Assembly (NCBI GenBank): GCA_019748175.1
Contig: JAIEPX010000010.1
Coordinates: forward strand, 1 to 64,000
DNA from: Gammaproteobacteria bacterium
GTDB lineage: Bacteria; Pseudomonadota; Gammaproteobacteria; JAIEPX01
DNA length: 64,000 bases
Direction of reading: 5' to 3'
Shown here: positions 8,558 to 18,456 of the stretch, in pieces
How the letters are laid out: the number at the start of each line of letters is the position of its first letter
How positions within the stretch are numbered: position 1 is the first letter of the stretch
The notes under the pieces: model-generated
Told to the model about the DNA's origin: nothing
Seen by the model: only the letters and a program-made list of their open reading frames with translations
Databases searched by the model: none
Translations under genes and position numbers: made by a program

Positions 8558-11500
8558 ATGCAAGTTAAAGAGACGGTTAGAGACTACATTAATAGAGCTG
8601 TTGCTCATCATAAATTGAAAGGGGCGCTGGAAAAAGCTCGTAAGACTTTGGAAAAGCTCGGTGCGTTAGAGTCTTTGCAAAAAGAAAACAAGTTATCAGA
8701 TGCAAATGATTTGGTGTTGAGATTATATAATGAACTATTTGATTTTGAAGATATATTAGAATCGTTAGGGATAAAGGGGATATGTGAATCTACTCAATCT
8801 AAATTGAAAGATTGTGCAACAGCTTTAGCCAAAGTTCATAAGCTAAGAACAGACCACGTTGGATATATTAGTAAAGATTATTCATCAAACAAACTTCACA
8901 TGACGACTAAGAAATCCTTTGAAGAGATTCTTGTTTTGTTCGAAAATAACTTAGATGAACTAAAAACAATACAAGATGAAGCTATACATGCACTTCAGTC
9001 TTCTTTTAGAGACCCATCTTTGCTTTTAAATGAGAAATTACTTTCAAAAACATACATTGTGCCGCCTGTTGAAGAAGGTCATGAATTTAAATTTTTAACT
9101 GAACGTTTTACTCAAAAGACAGCAGCAAATCAGCACAAATTTGATTTTAGTCCGCTACAATATGCTGCTCATCTTGGATGTATTCCGGCAGTTGAAGTAT
9201 TCTGTAATCGACTTTCTAAGGTTGAACCAAAAACTCTTCGATTAACGGGTGAATTCGGAGTTTCAGCATTAAGTAGAGCAGCAAAGTGTGAAGATCGTGT
9301 GATTCCTCTTCTCGTTAATAGTTTTCCCTCTGAAATTACGAACTTAATTATTGATGCTATGCAAAGCGATGACTATGTTAGTGTGAAGACCATATTAAAT
9401 TCTGCGATGGTTGATGCTGAGTTGAACGTTCCAGAACTGCTATCTAAAATGCTGTCAACTCCTCACGGATGTTTTGATCCCGGAAAAATGTTGGCACTTG
9501 CCGCGGTAGTTTCAAAAGACGCGGATCTTGCCAAAAATCGAGAAACAATTACAGATCAGATTACTCAAATTCGTGAGTATGGTGATGGTCATGATGGTTT
9601 GAACATTCTGATGATCATAGAATTACTAAAGTGGTCGGCTCGAAGTGGTAAGTTAACACAGATAAATAATACAGAACAAAATCTTTTGCATCTTTTCTGT
9701 CAGAAGGGTCATGACCTGCCTGTAGTGATAGAAACCTTTTCCAAACTAACTCAGAGACAGCAAAATCTGGCAGATATGGAAGATAATTTGGGTAATTTAC
9801 CACTGCATTATGCAACACAAAATAACATGACTAAGTCTGTAGGCGCTTTGTTATTGAATACGTCTAATATAAACAAACAGAATAAAGACGGCAAAACAGC
9901 ATTGCATCTGGCTGCAGAAATAGGCAATCCTGATATTATTAATATGCTGTATTTTAAAGGTGCTGATCCTTTTGTTAAAGATAAAGAAGGTAAAACACCC
10001 TCTGATATTATTAAGGAAAAGAAAGTCGCTTTTACTAAGAATAACCACGATGAAAAAGATCGGATAAAAGCCGATTTGGATCTTATTAAAACTAACAATG
10101 GGAATGGTGATAAAGATAAGGCAAAAGGATTGCTCAATGCATTAAAAGAAGCTTTGCTCGAGTATAATAAACTCATTTCGGATGAACGTACTGAACACGA
10201 AAAAACGAAAGTTGGTGAGTTAACAGCTAAAATTAATCTATTAAAGAAGTCTATAAGACAAGTGTTATCACAGCAACAAAATGATGCACTGAAACTTGCG
10301 GATTTAGTCGGTTTATCAAATCTTCAAACCAATAGGCTAGGGGTTCAGAATCATCTGGATAAAAAACTGACCGATTTAGAAAATGCTGCAAAGCTTTTAG
10401 CTAATTACACTCGCTCTTTTGACGAGAAAGAAAATGTTCCATCTGCTCCAGCTACAAAACGAGAGATTAAATATACAGTTTTCAAAGGGGGTGGGCCAAA
10501 GGGTACCGCGAATGTGGGAGCCCTAATTAAGGCTATTAAAGATAATTTCGTAATACCTGAGGAACAAATAGGGACCGCAGGTACTTCGGCGGGAGCGATT
10601 GTTGGTCTACTGTGGGCATTGAGAAATACTGGAGAACAACTAGGAGAGAAATTATTTAATCTCGAATTTATGAGTTTTCTAGATGATGTGGATAGAACTC
10701 ACACAGAGACTGTAATGGGATATGGTGATTCTATTAAAACTATGCTGAATGGCACAGCATCTTTCCTTGGTAAATTATCCACGTTACGCAGTTTGCCATC
10801 CTTATTTGAAGAATTAGGTAAACACCGATCTGGGCTATTTAAAGGAGAGGTCTATAAAGATTGGCTCATCGATCAGATCTTGGAAAAAGTTCGAGGTACT
10901 GAAGTTCTTGAGCGAATAAATGTTGAGCTGACGCAAGAGCAAAAAAAAGAGTACGATGCTCTCGATACTGAGATTAAAAAACAAGAATATATACTGCGTA
11001 AAAAAGTAGCATTAATTACATTCCAAGACTTTAAAGATTTCCCTGATTTATTTTTGGAATTTAAATGTTTTGGCACTAATATAGCTACTCAACGAGGTGA
11101 AGAATACTCGGTTGAAAAAACGCCTAATGCAACGATTTTAAGTGCCATGCGCATTACTATGTCTCTTCCTGTTATTTTTCAACCGGCATTTCTTGAAGAG
11201 AGACGATTAGTTCGAGAAGAAGAGGGTAAGCGTTATTATCAATCTGTTCGTGTTGATGACAATCCACGTATTGATGGGGGGTTGTTTGATAACTATCCAG
11301 CAAGTGCGTTTGATGTGGATCCTAAGACAGGCGTTGAACTTTATAATCCTCATACCTTAGGCTTTTGTTTGGTTCCGCCTCATCAATTTCAAGAATTTGC
11401 CTGTGATGGGCCTACACAGCACGCACCTGTCGATGACAAATCATTTTTAGATTATCTCTTTAAGATGGTTTTTGCGGTAATGTGGGGCCAACAGGATTAT

Positions 11501-13003
11501 TATCATGGTCGTGGTTTGGATCATGAGCGTACCGTATATGTCTCTACATTAGATGTGGGTACTCTCGACTTTAATATTACTGATCGAAAGAAAGAAGATC
11601 TTTGCGATAGTGGTGGTGCTGTTGGAATCCTCGATTATCAAGGTGCACATGGGCACACACTTGAACCTACTTCATTATCGATTAGAACTAGAAAACGATT
11701 AGTTAAAAATGGTTTATTCAAAGAATTTACTCATCATCAGCATGTCCATTCTCGATTTGAGCCAGGGCGTTTAGTATCTCCCGTTGAAATTTTAAAACTC
11801 TATGCAAAAGCAGATGAAAAAGATTTACCCACCTTATCAAAATTGGTTAATACTAATACACGTGATGCTAATGGTATTACTGCATTGCATCTAGCTAAAG
11901 CTTTAGGATTTAAAGAGACGTATGATCGGCTTGTAAAATACCAGGCTAATGAAAATGCAGTATCCAAAAACGGTGTTATTGCATCTCGTACTGCGTGGGA
12001 TGATATTAAACCGTTTGTTAATACAAAAGCACAAGATCAAGTTCCGGTCAGATTGCCAGGTTATTTATTTGATGAGTCTGGCCAGCCAAAGTATTTGGAA
12101 AAAGATTTTGTTAATTCGAAAAAATCAAAGTTACGTCATGAAGTGCATGAAAAAGAACTTGCGTTAGGAGATTTAGAAAAGCGACGACGAGAAGAGAATG
12201 AAAGATTGTTAGCAGGGAAAGCTTCTGAATTGCAGCAATTACAGGCTCAAAATCAAACAGCTTTGCATGAGCTGACAGAGAGAGAAGCGCAAGCTAGATT
12301 GAACCTAGAGCGTGATAAAAATTCAGATATTGAAGCTAAAAATAGAGAATTGGTGCAATTGAGAGAACAGCTTGAGGGTGAGAAAAATTCGGAAATTGAA
12401 AGGAAAAATAGAGAATTACAGGAATTGAGAGAACGCCTTGAGCGAGAAAAAAATGTGCTAATTGAACAGAATGGCCTAGAATTAACCGCACTAAGAGAAA
12501 GGCTTGCTGAAGTTGAGCGGGAAAGGGATAATAAACACGCTCAGCTTGATCCAAAGAAAATGACAATTTCGTTGTTTAAACGTTATATTGAAAGAAAAGT
12601 GATATCTCGACTAAGAGCTGCAGCTGACAATGAGCAAGAGCAAGCTATGAAAATTTCTCTTAACCAATTAACTGGAGAGATTGATGCTGCTCTCAATGGA
12701 CATGCTAATCTCGATGGAAAAGCCAGAATAGATGCCATTAAAGAAGATCTCGTTGAATTGTTGAACGACATTATCGAAGGTGAAGATCAACGATTCACTT
12801 CGTTAACAGATCAGGTATGGTACATGACGTTGTTGAAAGGTTTTGTTGGTATCATTGCTGGATTCGTAGGCTTTACAATACCTTTCTTCTTTGAAGGATA
12901 TCGTAATACCTTTTTCAATGGTGGTTATGCGAATCAATTATCCTACATTCGTGAAGATGTAGATTATTTTGAGCGGCAAGTAGTTCCTGTGGTCGCCGCT
13001 TAG
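8558..13003 (+). CDS. Ankyrin-patatin phospholipase with coiled coil and C-terminal membrane segment (effector candidate)
   Basis: The ATG at 8558 is preferred over a TTG 12 nt upstream because GGGGGA precedes it. The 1481-residue protein has a helical N-terminus (about 1-170), ankyrin repeats at about 414-490 (PLHYATQNN, TALHLAAEIGN), a charged linker, then a patatin domain: oxyanion loop FKGGGPKG at about 642-649, nucleophile elbow GTSAG at about 673, and DGG of the Ser-Asp dyad at about 905. A further ankyrin unit (GITALHLAKALG) lies near 1105, a long Glu/Arg/Leu coiled coil at about 1180-1335, and a glycine/phenylalanine-rich hydrophobic segment at about 1420-1450. The family hydrolyses phospholipid or lipid acyl esters. 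Patatin plus eukaryote-like repeats is typical of secreted proteins of intracellular bacteria. There is no Sec signal, so export by a type IV system is inferred only. Confidence 0.88.
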   Translation: MQVKETVRDYINRAVAHHKLKGALEKARKTLEKLGALESLQKENKLSDANDLVLRLYNELFDFEDILESLGIKGICESTQSKLKDCATALAKVHKLRTDHVGYISKDYSSNKLHMTTKKSFEEILVLFENNLDELKTIQDEAIHALQSSFRDPSLLLNEKLLSKTYIVPPVEEGHEFKFLTERFTQKTAANQHKFDFSPLQYAAHLGCIPAVEVFCNRLSKVEPKTLRLTGEFGVSALSRAAKCEDRVIPLLVNSFPSEITNLIIDAMQSDDYVSVKTILNSAMVDAELNVPELLSKMLSTPHGCFDPGKMLALAAVVSKDADLAKNRETITDQITQIREYGDGHDGLNILMIIELLKWSARSGKLTQINNTEQNLLHLFCQKGHDLPVVIETFSKLTQRQQNLADMEDNLGNLPLHYATQNNMTKSVGALLLNTSNINKQNKDGKTALHLAAEIGNPDIINMLYFKGADPFVKDKEGKTPSDIIKEKKVAFTKNNHDEKDRIKADLDLIKTNNGNGDKDKAKGLLNALKEALLEYNKLISDERTEHEKTKVGELTAKINLLKKSIRQVLSQQQNDALKLADLVGLSNLQTNRLGVQNHLDKKLTDLENAAKLLANYTRSFDEKENVPSAPATKREIKYTVFKGGGPKGTANVGALIKAIKDNFVIPEEQIGTAGTSAGAIVGLLWALRNTGEQLGEKLFNLEFMSFLDDVDRTHTETVMGYGDSIKTMLNGTASFLGKLSTLRSLPSLFEELGKHRSGLFKGEVYKDWLIDQILEKVRGTEVLERINVELTQEQKKEYDALDTEIKKQEYILRKKVALITFQDFKDFPDLFLEFKCFGTNIATQRGEEYSVEKTPNATILSAMRITMSLPVIFQPAFLEERRLVREEEGKRYYQSVRVDDNPRIDGGLFDNYPASAFDVDPKTGVELYNPHTLGFCLVPPHQFQEFACDGPTQHAPVDDKSFLDYLFKMVFAVMWGQQDYYHGRGLDHERTVYVSTLDVGTLDFNITDRKKEDLCDSGGAVGILDYQGAHGHTLEPTSLSIRTRKRLVKNGLFKEFTHHQHVHSRFEPGRLVSPVEILKLYAKADEKDLPTLSKLVNTNTRDANGITALHLAKALGFKETYDRLVKYQANENAVSKNGVIASRTAWDDIKPFVNTKAQDQVPVRLPGYLFDESGQPKYLEKDFVNSKKSKLRHEVHEKELALGDLEKRRREENERLLAGKASELQQLQAQNQTALHELTEREAQARLNLERDKNSDIEAKNRELVQLREQLEGEKNSEIERKNRELQELRERLEREKNVLIEQNGLELTALRERLAEVERERDNKHAQLDPKKMTISLFKRYIERKVISRLRAAADNEQEQAMKISLNQLTGEIDAALNGHANLDGKARIDAIKEDLVELLNDIIEGEDQRFTSLTDQVWYMTLLKGFVGIIAGFVGFTIPFFFEGYRNTFFNGGYANQLSYIREDVDYFERQVVPVVAA

Positions 13004-13022
13004 ATATCTCTGCCCCGAGTTT

Positions 13023-13748
13023 TTAGTTGTGTTTGGGTTTTGCATTTTTCCTATGCAGAACCCAATTGTTTAATAGCTCTATAAAAATCGCATAGCAAAT
13101 TGAAAAGTACACATATGCTCTTGGTAGGTGGTAATGGAAACCATCAGCGATCAAGAGTGTTCCAATTAATAATATAAAACTCAACGCGAGTATTTTGAGG
13201 GTTGGTCGGCTTTCAATAAAACGGCTCAGCGGTTCACTTGCAAAAATCATGGCAATAATTGCAATTGTGATCGCGGTTGCCATTATCCAAAATTGTGAGG
13301 TCATGCCGACGGCTGTAAAAACACTATCAATGGAAAAAATAATATCTAAAATTCCAATTTGTAAAATCACCCATTGCACTTTACTGTAATGATGTTTGAG
13401 TTTTGCGTCTCCTGCTAATTCTGTTTCAGCATAGATTTGTTGAGTGCCTTTATAAAGTAAAAATAATCCTCCACCGATCAACAATACATCGCGGGCAGAA
13501 AAAGATGAGTCCATGATTGTGAAAAGTGTAAATTCTAAATGAGCTATCCAAAACACAGAAGCTAATAATAATAAGCGAGTGATGAGCGCTAATAAAAGTC
13601 CGAATCGACGAGCCATCTTTTGTTTTTCTGGGGGGAGTCGATTACTCGCTAGAGCAATAAAAACTAAATTATCAACGCCTAGAATTATTTCTAGCAGCGT
13701 TAATGTAAAAAGGCTAACTGCAATAGTGCTGAGCGAAGTAAAGTCCAT
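13023..13748 (-). CDS. TerC-family integral membrane protein
   Basis: Reverse-strand polytopic membrane protein with about 7-8 hydrophobic helices. It carries both TerC/YkoY signature segments, EIILGVDNLVFIAL near the N-terminus and DIIFSIDSVFTAVGM mid-protein, with their conserved membrane aspartates. The frame opens at 13826, but the ATG at 13748 has AGGA at suitable spacing and puts the conserved first helix at the N-terminus as in relatives, giving 241 residues. The family is linked to metal (manganese) efflux during extracytoplasmic metalation, and historically to tellurite resistance. It converges on the ankyrin-patatin gene with about 20 nt between the stops and is divergent from tpiA. 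Confidence 0.9.
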   Translation of the reverse strand: MDFTSLSTIAVSLFTLTLLEIILGVDNLVFIALASNRLPPEKQKMARRFGLLLALITRLLLLASVFWIAHLEFTLFTIMDSSFSARDVLLIGGGLFLLYKGTQQIYAETELAGDAKLKHHYSKVQWVILQIGILDIIFSIDSVFTAVGMTSQFWIMATAITIAIIAMIFASEPLSRFIESRPTLKILALSFILLIGTLLIADGFHYHLPRAYVYFSICYAIFIELLNNWVLHRKNAKPKHN

Positions 13749-13860
13749 ATTATTCATCCTGAATTTAAACGTTCCAACTGTTATAAGGATAGCATTAATG
13801 GGAATTATTACAAAATAAGTGAGCAAAAACCCAAAATCTATAAACGAGAGGTGCTGAAGT

Positions 13861-13889
13861 TTGACCCCATTGCATTATTAGCGGATAAT
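13861..13889 (+). promoter_or_regulatory. Sigma70-type promoter for tpiA
   Basis: TTGACC (13861-13866, 5 of 6), 17-nt spacer, GATAAT (13884-13889, 5 of 6), 36 nt before the tpiA ATG. AAGGAAG at 13911-13917 is the ribosome-binding site. This probably starts the tpiA-secG-tRNA-nuo transcript. Confidence 0.6.
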
Positions 13890-13925
13890 TTTTTGAAATT
13901 CTATTATTGAAAGGAAGTTAGCATT

Positions 13926-14684
13926 ATGAGACGACCGATGGTGGCTGGAAATTGGAAAATGGTGGGTACTCGATCAGAAGTTGAGGTCCTAGCAAACAGT
14001 ATCGCTGAGGGTGCTGGCGAAGTATCCGCAGTTGAATTAGCGGTTTTTCCGTCTTTTATCTTTATTGACCAGATTCAAAGGAGTCTATCAGGCACGATAG
14101 TGGCCTATGGAGCGCAAAATATTTCCAGCGAGCGACAAGGGGCTTTTACAGGAGAGGTTTCTGCCACTATGGTGGCTGAATTTGGGTGCCAGTATGTAAT
14201 CATCGGGCACTCAGAACGCCGTCAGTATTACGGTGAAAGTGACCAAGTGGTAGCTATGAAGTTTAGCAGAGCTATTGAAGCAAGATTGAAACCTATTATC
14301 TGTGTCGGGGAGTCTTTAGCCGAACGTGAGGCAGGGCAGACATTGTCAGTCATAGGGCGGCAATTAGAAGCGGTTTTGGCCTTGGATAATGCGGAACAAT
14401 CCCTTTATAATGCTGTGCTTGCCTATGAGCCTGTGTGGGCCATTGGAACAGGTAAAACGGCAACTCCTGAGGAAGCTCAGACTGTCCATCAATACTTGCG
14501 TGAACAGGTAGCGAAAAGGGATGAAAAGCTTGCTAAAGCCCTCAGAATCTTATATGGTGGCAGCGTTAAACGCGACAACGCCGCGGAATTGATGTCGCAA
14601 CCCGATGTCGATGGCGGATTGGTCGGTGGGGCTTCGTTAGATAGTCAACATTTTTTGGATATAGCACGTTTATGCAACAGATAA
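13926..14684 (+). CDS. tpiA: Triosephosphate isomerase
   Basis: Interconverts dihydroxyacetone phosphate and glyceraldehyde-3-phosphate in glycolysis and gluconeogenesis. The 252-residue length is normal. Catalytic elements are all present: NWKM (Asn, Lys) at the N-terminus, the electrophile His in IGHSERR, the base Glu in YEPVWAIGTG with the following loop-6 region, and the phosphate-binding YGGSVK and GGLVGGASL. The last 13 nt overlap secG in another frame, so the two are translationally coupled. Confidence 0.98.
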   Translation: MRRPMVAGNWKMVGTRSEVEVLANSIAEGAGEVSAVELAVFPSFIFIDQIQRSLSGTIVAYGAQNISSERQGAFTGEVSATMVAEFGCQYVIIGHSERRQYYGESDQVVAMKFSRAIEARLKPIICVGESLAEREAGQTLSVIGRQLEAVLALDNAEQSLYNAVLAYEPVWAIGTGKTATPEEAQTVHQYLREQVAKRDEKLAKALRILYGGSVKRDNAAELMSQPDVDGGLVGGASLDSQHFLDIARLCNR

Positions 14685-15043
14685 TACTGATTATACATGT
14701 TTTAGCTTCGATTAGCTTAATCGTTTTGGTGCTTTTACAGCATGGTAAAGGCGCTGATGTGGGCGCAGCATTTGGTAGTGGGGCATCCAACACGATGTTT
14801 GGTAGTGCTGGCTCAACACCTTTTTTAGTGAAAGTGACTGGCGCATTGGCAGCGATATTTTTCATGACAAGTTTAGGCCTAACCTATATGGTGTCTTCAC
14901 GAGTTAAGGGACATGAGATGGTTGCACCCATCCACAAAATCCTAGAGACTCCTTCTGTGCCTTCAGTTGAAGGTCAGAAGAATCAAAAAGATCTGCCAAC
15001 AAAGAATTTACCTGTTAAGAACGTTCCTGAAACACCAAATTAA
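14672..15043 (+). CDS. secG: Preprotein translocase subunit SecG
   Basis: Small SecYEG component that assists protein export across the inner membrane. 123 residues with two hydrophobic helices (about 4-24 and about 54-72) separated by the conserved Gly-rich cytoplasmic loop GADVGAAFGSGASNTMFG. The C-terminal 40 residues are Lys/Pro/Asn-rich and variable, as is common. The ATG lies inside the 3' end of tpiA. The tpiA-secG-tRNA-Leu-nuoA order is shared by many gammaproteobacteria. Confidence 0.96.
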   Translation: MQQIILIIHVLASISLIVLVLLQHGKGADVGAAFGSGASNTMFGSAGSTPFLVKVTGALAAIFFMTSLGLTYMVSSRVKGHEMVAPIHKILETPSVPSVEGQKNQKDLPTKNLPVKNVPETPN

Positions 15044-15074
15044 GTGTGTTGAGATAGATTAAGTTGCAAACTAT

Positions 15075-15161
15075 GCCGAAGTGGTGGAATTGGTAGACAC
15101 GCTGCTTTGAGGGGGCAGTGGCCGTAAGGCCGTGTCGGTTCGAGTCCGACCTTCGGCACCA
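15075..15161 (+). tRNA. tRNA-Leu (anticodon GAG)
   Basis: An 87-nt class II tRNA with CCA encoded. The acceptor stem pairs GCCGAAG with CTTCGGC. The D-arm contains GTGGAATTGGTAGACAC. The anticodon stem CTGCT/GGCAG closes the loop TTGAGGG, giving anticodon GAG at 15109-15111. A variable arm (TGGCCGTAAGGCCG) and T-loop GTTCGAGTC follow. It lies between secG and nuoA, its usual place. Confidence 0.97.
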
Positions 15162-15189
15162 TACGATAACGCAAGACTAAGGGGCGAGA

Positions 15190-15546
15190 ATGTTAGAAAA
15201 TTATTTGCCAATATTAATATTTTTAGGACTTGGGATTGTATTTGCTGTCGCACCGATGGCGTTGGGTGCCATTTTCGGCGCTCATAAACCTAATCAAGCA
15301 AAAAATTCTCCGTACGAGTGTGGATTTGAAGCCTTTGAAGACGCTCGTATTCCTTTTGATGTTCGTTATTATCTTGTCGCTATTCTCTTTATTATTTTCG
15401 ATTTAGAAACAGCCTTTTTATTTCCGTGGGGAGTGGCACTGCGTAAAATAGGTTGGTTCGGTTTTACTTCCATGATGGTCTTTTTGGCTGTATTAGTAGT
15501 GGGATTCATATATGAGTGGAAGAGAGGAGCATTAGAATGGGAGTAG
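15190..15546 (+). CDS. nuoA: NADH-quinone oxidoreductase subunit A
   Basis: First gene of a complete 14-gene complex I operon. 118 residues with three membrane helices and the conserved matrix-loop segment [20 protein letters not shown], followed by FIIFDLE in TM2. It forms part of the quinone-module/membrane-arm junction of the proton-pumping NADH dehydrogenase. GGGGCGAG precedes the ATG. Its last 10 nt overlap nuoB. Confidence 0.97.
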   Translation: MLENYLPILIFLGLGIVFAVAPMALGAIFGAHKPNQAKNSPYECGFEAFEDARIPFDVRYYLVAILFIIFDLETAFLFPWGVALRKIGWFGFTSMMVFLAVLVVGFIYEWKRGALEWE

Positions 15547-16013
15547 GCGAAGTGCAGTCACAAGGTTTTATGCTCACTTCTGTGAATAAACTCATCGGTT
15601 GGGCTCGTAGTGGATCCTTGTGGCCTATGTCTTTTGGACTCGCGTGTTGTGCCGTTGAAATGATGCACGCTGCCGCGTCACGATATGATCTTGATCGGTT
15701 CGGACTATTATTTCGTCCTAGTCCACGTCAATCAGATTTAATGATTGTTGCAGGAACGCTGTGTAATAAAATGGCTCCTGCTTTTCGTAAAGTTTATGAT
15801 CAAATGCCTGAACCTCGATATGTAATTTCGATGGGGTCATGTGCAAATGGCGGTGGTTATTATCACTACGCCTATTCAGTTGTTCGAGGTTGTGATCGAA
15901 TTGTTCCAGTTGATGTTTATGTGCCGGGATGTCCTCCCACTGCAGAAGCTTTAGTGTATGGAATAATTCAACTGCAGAATAAAATTCGTCGTCATTCTAC
16001 TATTGAACGATAG
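15537..16013 (+). CDS. nuoB: NADH-quinone oxidoreductase subunit B
   Basis: Carries the terminal iron-sulfur cluster N2 that reduces quinone. The ATG at 15537 is chosen because GAGGAG lies 8 nt upstream; a GTG at 15516 in the same frame would add seven residues with no ribosome-binding site. 158 residues. Cluster ligands are visible in [18 protein letters not shown] and [10 protein letters not shown]. Peripheral arm, cytoplasmic face. Confidence 0.97.
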   Translation: MGVGEVQSQGFMLTSVNKLIGWARSGSLWPMSFGLACCAVEMMHAAASRYDLDRFGLLFRPSPRQSDLMIVAGTLCNKMAPAFRKVYDQMPEPRYVISMGSCANGGGYYHYAYSVVRGCDRIVPVDVYVPGCPPTAEALVYGIIQLQNKIRRHSTIER

Positions 16014-16029
16014 GGATTGTGATTAAGCT

Positions 16030-16707
16030 ATGAATATAGACATTTTACAGCAAAAATTAGAAACCCGATGGGGAAATCAACTTCTTTCTCAAGAAATTAA
16101 ATTTGGTGAGCTCACTGTAGAAATTTTACCTGAGTACCTTCATGTTTTTTGTTTATCGTTACGAGATGAAAAAGATTTTCATTTTGAGCAATTAATTGAT
16201 GTGTGTGGTGTAGATTATTTGCACTATGGTTTGTCTGATTGGGAAACTGAGGATGCTACGCTTACAGGTTATAGTCGTGGTGTGGAAAAAAATAGTCAAA
16301 CAAATACCGCACCATCCAATAATAAACCTCGATTTGCGGTGGTTTATCATTTGTTATCTGTGAAAAATAATTGGCGTCTTCGCATTCGATCTTTTCCTGA
16401 CGGAGATCCGCCGCGAATTGCATCGGTGATGGATATTTGGGAATCTGCGAATTGGTTTGAACGAGAAGCCTTCGATCTTTTTGGGATTTTATTCGATGGC
16501 CATCCTGATTTGCGTCGAATCTTAACCGATTACGGATTTGTCGGCCATCCTTTCAGAAAAGATTTCCCGCTGATTGGTCATGTCGAAATGCGTTATGATG
16601 CTGCGTTAAAACGTTGCGTTTATGAGCCTGTTAGTATTCAACCTCGCACATTAGTGCCAAAAGTGATTCGTAACGACAGTCGTTATGTTGGGGAAAAAGA
16701 TGTCTAG
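16030..16707 (+). CDS. nuoC: NADH-quinone oxidoreductase subunit C
   Basis: The 30-kDa-type subunit of the complex I peripheral arm, 225 residues, encoded separately from nuoD (in Escherichia coli the two are fused). The conserved C-terminal block is present: [20 protein letters not shown], then [14 protein letters not shown] Thr/Ser/Asn-rich insertion lies at about residues 75-100. It overlaps nuoD by 8 nt. Confidence 0.97.
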   Translation: MNIDILQQKLETRWGNQLLSQEIKFGELTVEILPEYLHVFCLSLRDEKDFHFEQLIDVCGVDYLHYGLSDWETEDATLTGYSRGVEKNSQTNTAPSNNKPRFAVVYHLLSVKNNWRLRIRSFPDGDPPRIASVMDIWESANWFEREAFDLFGILFDGHPDLRRILTDYGFVGHPFRKDFPLIGHVEMRYDAALKRCVYEPVSIQPRTLVPKVIRNDSRYVGEKDV

Positions 16708-17953
16708 CATTCAAAATTACACTCTGAATTTCGGGCCTCAGCACCCTGCTGCACATGGTGTTTTGCGATTAGTATTGGAATTAGACGGTGAAGTGATTAC
16801 GCGTGCAGATCCGCACATCGGCTTATTGCATCGAGCAACAGAAAAACTAGTAGAATCTAAACCATACAACCAAAGTATTGGTTACATGGATCGATTAGAT
16901 TATGTTTCCATGATGTGCAATGAACACGCTTACGTTTTAGCCATTGAAAAATTGTTAGGAATAACTCCACCCGTACGCGCTCAGTATATTCGCGTGTTAT
17001 TTGATGAAATGACTCGAATCATGAATCATTTGCTGTGGTTAGGTGCTCATGCCATTGATATTGGCGCGATGACAGTTTTTTTATATTGTTTTCGCGAACG
17101 AGAAGATTTAATGGATTGTTACGAGGCTGTTTCGGGTGCTCGAATGCACGCCACTTATTATCGCCCTGGTGGTGTTTATCGAGATCTTCCGGATAAAATG
17201 CCGAAATATAAAGCGACTGAATGGCGCTCAGATGAAGATATGAAAGAGCGTAATCAAGATCGCCATGGGTCACTGTTGGATTTTATCTGGGCATTTACTG
17301 AACGTTTCCCGAAATTTGTAGACGAATATGAAACGTTGTTAACCGACAATCGAATTTGGAAACAACGTACCGTTGATATTGGTGTTGTGAGTCCCGAGCA
17401 AGCATTAGCACTTGGATTTACGGGTCCAATGTTAAGAGGTTCTGGTGTTGAATGGGATTTACGTAAAAACCAACCTTACGAAGTGTATGACGAAATCGAT
17501 TTTAAAATTCCTATTGGAAAAAATGGTGATTGTTATGATCGGTATTTAGTTCGAATTGAAGAAATGCGTCAGTCTAATGAAATAATGCGTCAGTGTGTTC
17601 GTTGGTTGAAAAATAATGCAGGTCCTGTCATTCATCCTGATCATAAAATTACGCCGCCTTCACGTGAAGAAATGAAGCAAGATATGGAATCAATGATTCA
17701 TCATTTTAAATTATTTACTGAGGGATACACAGTTCCCCCAGGTGAAGCCTATGCTGCTGTTGAGCATCCTAAAGGTGAATTTGGAATTTACATGATATCA
17801 GATGGTGCGAACAAACCTTATAGAGTCAAAGTTCGTGCAGCTGGTTTTTCTCATTTAGCTGCACTGGATCCGATGGTTCGTGGCCACATGATCGCTGATA
17901 TGGTGGCAGTATTATCAAGTCAAGATATTGTATTTGGAGAAATCGATCGATGA
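16700..17953 (+). CDS. nuoD: NADH-quinone oxidoreductase subunit D
   Basis: The 49-kDa-type subunit, which forms the quinone cavity with NuoB. The ATG at 16700, preceded by GGGGA, gives 417 residues, the usual length; an in-frame start at 16685 is rejected. Conserved N-terminal motif [14 protein letters not shown] and the ending DIVFGEIDR are intact. It overlaps nuoC by 8 nt and nuoE by 4 nt (ATGA), implying coupled translation. Confidence 0.97.
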   Translation: MSSIQNYTLNFGPQHPAAHGVLRLVLELDGEVITRADPHIGLLHRATEKLVESKPYNQSIGYMDRLDYVSMMCNEHAYVLAIEKLLGITPPVRAQYIRVLFDEMTRIMNHLLWLGAHAIDIGAMTVFLYCFREREDLMDCYEAVSGARMHATYYRPGGVYRDLPDKMPKYKATEWRSDEDMKERNQDRHGSLLDFIWAFTERFPKFVDEYETLLTDNRIWKQRTVDIGVVSPEQALALGFTGPMLRGSGVEWDLRKNQPYEVYDEIDFKIPIGKNGDCYDRYLVRIEEMRQSNEIMRQCVRWLKNNAGPVIHPDHKITPPSREEMKQDMESMIHHFKLFTEGYTVPPGEAYAAVEHPKGEFGIYMISDGANKPYRVKVRAAGFSHLAALDPMVRGHMIADMVAVLSSQDIVFGEIDR

Positions 17954-18456
17954 CCGAGGCAGTTACAATTGCGCCAGAAACTCAAGCAGAAATTGATCAC
18001 TGGCTGAAAAAATATCCCGAAGATAAAAAACAATCGGCTGTTTTACAGGCATTAATGTTTGTACAACGTGATAATGGTGGTTGGTTAAGTGAGGCTCATT
18101 TAAATGCCGTTGCGGATTATTTAGAATTACCCCGTATTGCAGTTTATGAAGTTGCCACATTTTATGATATGTATGATTTAAAACCTGTTGGTAAAAATAA
18201 AATTGATGTCTGTACAAATATTTCTTGTAAGCTTTGTGGTTGTGATAAAATTGTTTCTCATTTAGAAAAAAGATTAGGTATTAAAATAGGCGAAACGACG
18301 GCGGATGGTCTTTACACCTTAAAAGGTGTTGAATGTTTAGCCGCTTGTGTTGGTGCTCCAATGATGCAAGTTAACGATTTTGAATACCATGAAAAATTAA
18401 CGCCAGAAAAAGTGGATGCCATTTTAGACCGACTAGAAAAAGAGGAGGGCAAATAA
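17950..18456 (+). CDS. nuoE: NADH-quinone oxidoreductase subunit E
   Basis: The 24-kDa-type thioredoxin-fold subunit binding [2Fe-2S] cluster N1a. 168 residues. The four cysteine ligands are in CTNISC (with LCG following) and [10 protein letters not shown]. It starts in an ATGA overlap with nuoD, and its TAA shares one base with the nuoF ATG. Confidence 0.97.
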   Translation: MTEAVTIAPETQAEIDHWLKKYPEDKKQSAVLQALMFVQRDNGGWLSEAHLNAVADYLELPRIAVYEVATFYDMYDLKPVGKNKIDVCTNISCKLCGCDKIVSHLEKRLGIKIGETTADGLYTLKGVECLAACVGAPMMQVNDFEYHEKLTPEKVDAILDRLEKEEGK

